A stretch of DNA of 8,991 bases from an uncultured Eubacteriaceae bacterium. GTDB lineage: Bacteria; Bacillota; Clostridia; Lachnospirales; CAG-274. A program made the position numbers and the translations under genes. The stretch lies in assembly GCA_938042265.1 (NCBI GenBank), contig CALIRN010000046.1, positions 1 to 8,991 of the forward strand, read 5' to 3'. The notes below the pieces were generated by a model, which did not search any database, was not told the origin of the DNA, and was given only the letters and a program-made list of their open reading frames with translations. Below are positions 6,762-8,991 of this stretch, one piece after another. Numbering within the stretch: the stretch's first letter is position 1; each line of letters starts with the position of its first letter.

Positions 6762-7232
6762 ATGAGTAAAGCAAAAAACAAAAATACCCGTAACATATAT
6801 AAACCTGCCGTTATTATACTCAGCATAATACTTGCGGCAGTTGTGATTTGCAATATAGCCTATTTTTCATATTTATCCGTTAAGCAGTCTCAGGCTGAAA
6901 AGCAGCTTGCACAGGCAGTTGATACTGCCGTAACGGACTGCCTTGATATTTTGGATAAATTTGGTATGACAGAGGCACAGCAGGACTATATTTCTACCTA
7001 TCAGGCAAATATGGAAAACTGTGAAACAATCCTTCAGAAGGCATATATTGCAAATTCAATGCTAACCTATGCAGCCACCAGTACTAATATGGAAAATTCA
7101 AATAATGTTACCGATATTTATAATTCGGGCTCCATAGGTCAGTCAAAAAATTACCTTGTTAATGACCTTAACTCAACTGCCAACCGGCTTCAGGCAGCTA
7201 TATATGATTATACTGTATATAACGAAGACTAA
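6762..7232 (+). CDS. Small single-pass membrane protein, function unknown
   Basis: A 156-residue protein I do not recognise. A Lys/Arg-rich start (1-14, SKAKNKNTR) precedes one strong membrane helix (about 15-38), predicting an N-in, C-out topology. Residues 40-105 are rich in Gln, Ala, Glu and Leu and probably form long helices, possibly a coiled coil (KQSQAEKQLAQAVDTAV). The rest is Asn/Ser-rich (107-130) with a final helix-like stretch (131-150). Cysteines occur at 30, 60 and 87. There is no signal peptidase or lipobox motif. AAAGGAG lies 8 nt before the ATG. The gene ends 21 nt before gltX, suggesting one transcript. It does not match LemA-type proteins, which also have one N-terminal helix. 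The reading frame is well supported; no function can be given. Confidence 0.8.
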   Translation: MSKAKNKNTRNIYKPAVIILSIILAAVVICNIAYFSYLSVKQSQAEKQLAQAVDTAVTDCLDILDKFGMTEAQQDYISTYQANMENCETILQKAYIANSMLTYAATSTNMENSNNVTDIYNSGSIGQSKNYLVNDLNSTANRLQAAIYDYTVYNED

Positions 7233-7253
7233 ACCGAAAGGAAGTAATATAAA

Positions 7254-8696
7254 ATGATAAGAACACGTTTTGCACCAAGTCCTACAGGCTATATGCACAT
7301 AGGCAATCTGCGTACAGCCCTTTATGAATACCTTATTGCCAAATCACAGGGCGGTAAGTTTATACTTCGTATTGAGGATACCGACCAGGAACGCTTTGTT
7401 GAGGGTGCTACGGATATAATCTATAACACATTAAAGCTTTCAGGCATAACTCATGATGAGGGCCCCGATGTTGGAGGTCCTTATGGTCCCTATATACAAA
7501 GTGAAAGGAAGAACGATTATATTAAATATGCCCTTGAGCTTATTGAAAAGGGTGAAGCCTATTACTGCTTTTGTACAAAGGAGCGTCTTGACAGCCTTAA
7601 GACTGAAACCACAGGACATGAACAGATTGTAAAATATGACCGTCATTGTCTTGCCCTCTCAAAGGAGGAGATTGATGCAAAGCTTGCAGCAGGTATCCCT
7701 TATGTAATCCGTCAGAAAATACGCGAGGGATCCACAACCTTTCATGATGAGGTATACGGCGATATTACCGTAGATAATTCCGAAATGGAGGATCAGATTT
7801 TAATTAAATCCGACGGTTACCCAACCTACAATTTTGCCAATGTAATTGATGACCATATTATGGATATAACCCATGTTGTACGAGGTGCGGAATACCTTTC
7901 CTCCACACCTAAATATAATCTGCTTTATGAGGCCTTCGGCTGGGAAATCCCTACCTATATTCATTTGCCTGCCGTTATGAAGGACCAACAACATAAGCTT
8001 TCAAAGCGCAACGGCGATGCTTCCTTTCAGGATTTGATTGAAAAAGGGTATCTCCCCGAAGCAATTATCAACTATATTGCTTTGCTTGGCTGGTCACCTT
8101 CCGTAAATCAGGAAATATTTACGCTTGATGAGCTTATTAATATTTTTGATATTAATGGGCTTTCCAAATCCCCTGCAATATTTGACCCCGTTAAGCTTAC
8201 CTGGATGAACGGTGAGTACATTAAGAAAATGGACTCCGATAAGTTTTATGCCATTGCAGAGCCTAAGCTTAAGGCTGCCGTTAAAACACCCGATATTGAC
8301 CTTAAAAGGCTTGCCTCCTACGTACAAACACGTATAGGTACCTTTAATGAAATTGCTGATATGGTAGATTTTGTTGACACTCTTCCCGAGTATGAAACAG
8401 CTCTTTATGTTCATAAAAAGATGAAAACTACGGAGGAAATGTGCCTTGAAAATCTTAAAAAGGCTGTTCCTGTATTGGAGGGTCTTACAGAGTGGACAAA
8501 CGAGAGGATTTATAAGGCACTTATTACGCTTATTCAGGAAATGGGCATTAAAAACGGTCAAATGCTCTGGCCTGTACGTACTGCCCTTTCAGGTAAACCA
8601 ACCTCTCCCTGCGGTGCAAGTGAGCTTGCGGAGCTGCTTGGCAAGGAGGAAAGCATCAGGCGTATTAATAAGGGCATTGAAATGCTTTCAAAATAA
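7254..8696 (+). CDS. gltX: Glutamyl-tRNA synthetase
   Basis: A 480-residue class I aminoacyl-tRNA synthetase, full length for bacterial GluRS, that charges tRNA-Glu with glutamate using ATP in the cytoplasm. The N-terminal catalytic fold begins TRFAPSPTGYMHIGN, with the HIGH-type motif HIGN at 15-18, followed by ILRIEDTD (37-44) that forms part of the glutamate/ATP site. The second signature, KLSKR, is at 248-252. Cysteines in CFC (105-107) and HC (131-132) resemble the zinc-knuckle region found in some GluRS, but completeness of that site is uncertain. The C-terminal half is the helical anticodon-binding domain. AAAGGAAG lies about 10 nt before the ATG. Whether it is discriminating or also charges tRNA-Gln for the GatCAB route cannot be decided here. 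No T-box leader precedes it. Confidence 0.98.
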   Translation: MIRTRFAPSPTGYMHIGNLRTALYEYLIAKSQGGKFILRIEDTDQERFVEGATDIIYNTLKLSGITHDEGPDVGGPYGPYIQSERKNDYIKYALELIEKGEAYYCFCTKERLDSLKTETTGHEQIVKYDRHCLALSKEEIDAKLAAGIPYVIRQKIREGSTTFHDEVYGDITVDNSEMEDQILIKSDGYPTYNFANVIDDHIMDITHVVRGAEYLSSTPKYNLLYEAFGWEIPTYIHLPAVMKDQQHKLSKRNGDASFQDLIEKGYLPEAIINYIALLGWSPSVNQEIFTLDELINIFDINGLSKSPAIFDPVKLTWMNGEYIKKMDSDKFYAIAEPKLKAAVKTPDIDLKRLASYVQTRIGTFNEIADMVDFVDTLPEYETALYVHKKMKTTEEMCLENLKKAVPVLEGLTEWTNERIYKALITLIQEMGIKNGQMLWPVRTALSGKPTSPCGASELAELLGKEESIRRINKGIEMLSK

Positions 8697-8713
8697 CATT
8701 AATTTTTTTCAAA

Positions 8714-8739
8714 GACGGATATACAGCAGTGTATCCGTC
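8714..8739 (+). terminator. Strong hairpin after gltX, no U-tract
   Basis: GACGGATATAC (8714-8724) pairs with GTGTATCCGTC (8729-8739) around AGCA, giving 11 bp with one U.G pair that is valid only in plus-strand RNA. It starts 17 nt after the gltX stop. No U run follows, so it may be a 3' end stabiliser, or act with the next hairpin, rather than be a classical terminator. Confidence 0.5.
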
Positions 8740-8745
8740 CCAGAC

Positions 8746-8776
8746 TGTCAAAAAACTAAATTTGACAAAAATTTTT
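8746..8776 (+). terminator. AT-rich hairpin with trailing T run
   Basis: TGTCAAA (8746-8752) and TTTGACA (8761-8767) pair perfectly around an 8-nt A-rich loop. TTTTT follows 4 nt later (8772-8776). This could end gltX transcription weakly. The right arm also contains the TTGACA box of the next candidate promoter, so the two roles may conflict. Confidence 0.35.
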
Positions 8777-8794
8777 GCAATTTTCTAATACTTT
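8762..8794 (+). promoter_or_regulatory. Candidate promoter of the structured RNA
   Basis: TTGACA (8762-8767) is a perfect -35 box. The -10 is unclear: TAATAC (8786-8791, 18-nt spacing, 3/6) or AATACT (8787-8792, 19-nt spacing, 4/6). A start near 8797-8800 would lie just upstream of a 10-bp palindrome, AACTTAAGTT (8807-8816), and of the folded block. Confidence 0.45.
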
Positions 8795-8796
8795 AA

Positions 8797-8991
8797 ATCC
8801 AAAAATAACTTAAGTTTCAAGGTAACTCAAAGGAAAGTTGTTAAGAAAACCAAGCTTTTCTTAATTTAATCCGCAGGCGAAAACCGCGCTTTTCGCCGAG
8901 GGATAACGAGAGTGTCGAGCCGTAGGTGAGGCACTGGTCGTTACTTCCTTGGTGGGTACGAAGTACCCCTACTGCAAGAAATGTGTGCATT
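8797..8991 (+). ncRNA. Candidate structured RNA, cut by the window end (possibly raiA-motif RNA)
   Basis: No credible protein frame occupies this stretch. Four foldable elements follow one another. Arms TTAAGAAAA and TTTTCTTAA (8841-8864) pair over 9 bp. GGCGAAAA and TTTTCGCC (8876-8897) pair over 8 bp. A long helix (8896-8909 with 8938-8952) has 14 bp and one bulge, and encloses AGTGTC/GGCACT (8911-8916 with 8930-8935) with loop GAGCCGTAGGTGA. GGGTAC and GTACCC (8954-8968) close a GAA loop. Three pairs of the long helix are G.U, which would be A-C mismatches on the other strand, so the RNA is read rightward. The block is richer in G and C than its surroundings. From memory the loop and the tail near AAGAAATGTGTGCATT recall raiA-motif RNAs of Firmicutes; this is unverified. 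A riboswitch-like leader of a gene beyond the window is an alternative. The end is not visible. Confidence 0.6.
8841..8897 (+). repeat. Two related tandem hairpins
   Basis: GAAAACCAAGCTTTTC (8845-8860) and GAAAACCGCGCTTTTC (8879-8894) differ at two central bases and start 34 nt apart. Each forms the top of a perfect hairpin with different lower stems (TTAA/TTAA and GGC/GCC). They lie inside the candidate structured RNA and could be a duplicated structural or protein-binding element. Confidence 0.55.

Noticed and set aside
6634..7253. A T-box leader controlling gltX
   Set aside because: The gap before gltX is only 21 nt, and the 128-nt gap before the preceding gene lacks the T-box core and an antiterminator hairpin.
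8917..8929. Group II intron domain V suggested by GAGCCGTA
   Set aside because: The rest of the domain V hairpin and its catalytic triad arrangement are absent. The sequence fits as the loop of the long helix instead.
8841..8990. A 49-codon minus-strand frame (MHTFLAVGVLRTHQGSNDQ...) across the right-edge block
   Set aside because: It runs antisense through the helices whose G.U pairs indicate a plus-strand RNA, has no clear ribosome binding site in view, and is low-complexity (STLSLSLGEKRGFRLR). It is more likely a by-product of the structured RNA.

Overview
The window looks like a low-GC Firmicutes genome, most likely a Clostridia/Lachnospiraceae-type gut anaerobe. The base composition is AT-rich, Shine-Dalgarno sites are strong AGGAGG-type, one gene uses a TTG start, and the signalling proteins have architectures common in Clostridia. 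The placement is inferred from style and gene content; no species-level marker was compared.

Left half (139-5227, minus strand): a two-gene signalling operon. The first gene (5227 to 3200) encodes a response regulator with REC, HD-GYP, GGDEF and a second degenerate GGDEF-like domain. The second gene (3144 to 139), 55 nt downstream, encodes a membrane hybrid histidine kinase with a Cache-like sensor, kinase core, pseudo-receiver, receiver and HPt domain. Together they hold every relay residue of a His-Asp-His-Asp phosphorelay (H310, D716 and H865 of the kinase, D54 of the regulator), which would end in cyclic di-GMP turnover. The HD-GYP domain has lost the GYP residues and a metal-ligand Asp, while the first GGDEF domain keeps its catalytic residues. 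I therefore infer net synthesis rather than breakdown.

Middle (5228-5514): a divergent control region. It carries a promoter for the operon (extended -10 on the minus strand), a promoter for the rightward gene (TTGACA on the plus strand), an 11-bp inverted repeat with one arm on each promoter, an 18-bp palindrome in the operon leader, and two copies of a TTCCGTAAA/TCGGAG element, the second holding the ribosome binding site of the next gene.

Right half (5515-8696, plus strand): a membrane-anchored SGNH-hydrolase-like protein whose later catalytic blocks look degenerate, a small single-pass membrane protein of unknown function, and a complete glutamyl-tRNA synthetase gene (gltX) 21 nt after it. 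Shared control across the divergent region would connect cyclic di-GMP signalling with a surface protein; this is inference.

Right edge (8697-8991): no credible protein gene. After gltX come two hairpins, a perfect TTGACA box, and a block richer in G and C than its surroundings that folds into several nested and tandem helices. G.U pairs in the longest helix fit only plus-strand RNA. I read this as the 5' part of a structured non-coding RNA running off the window. The raiA-motif RNA family is my best guess, from memory and unverified.
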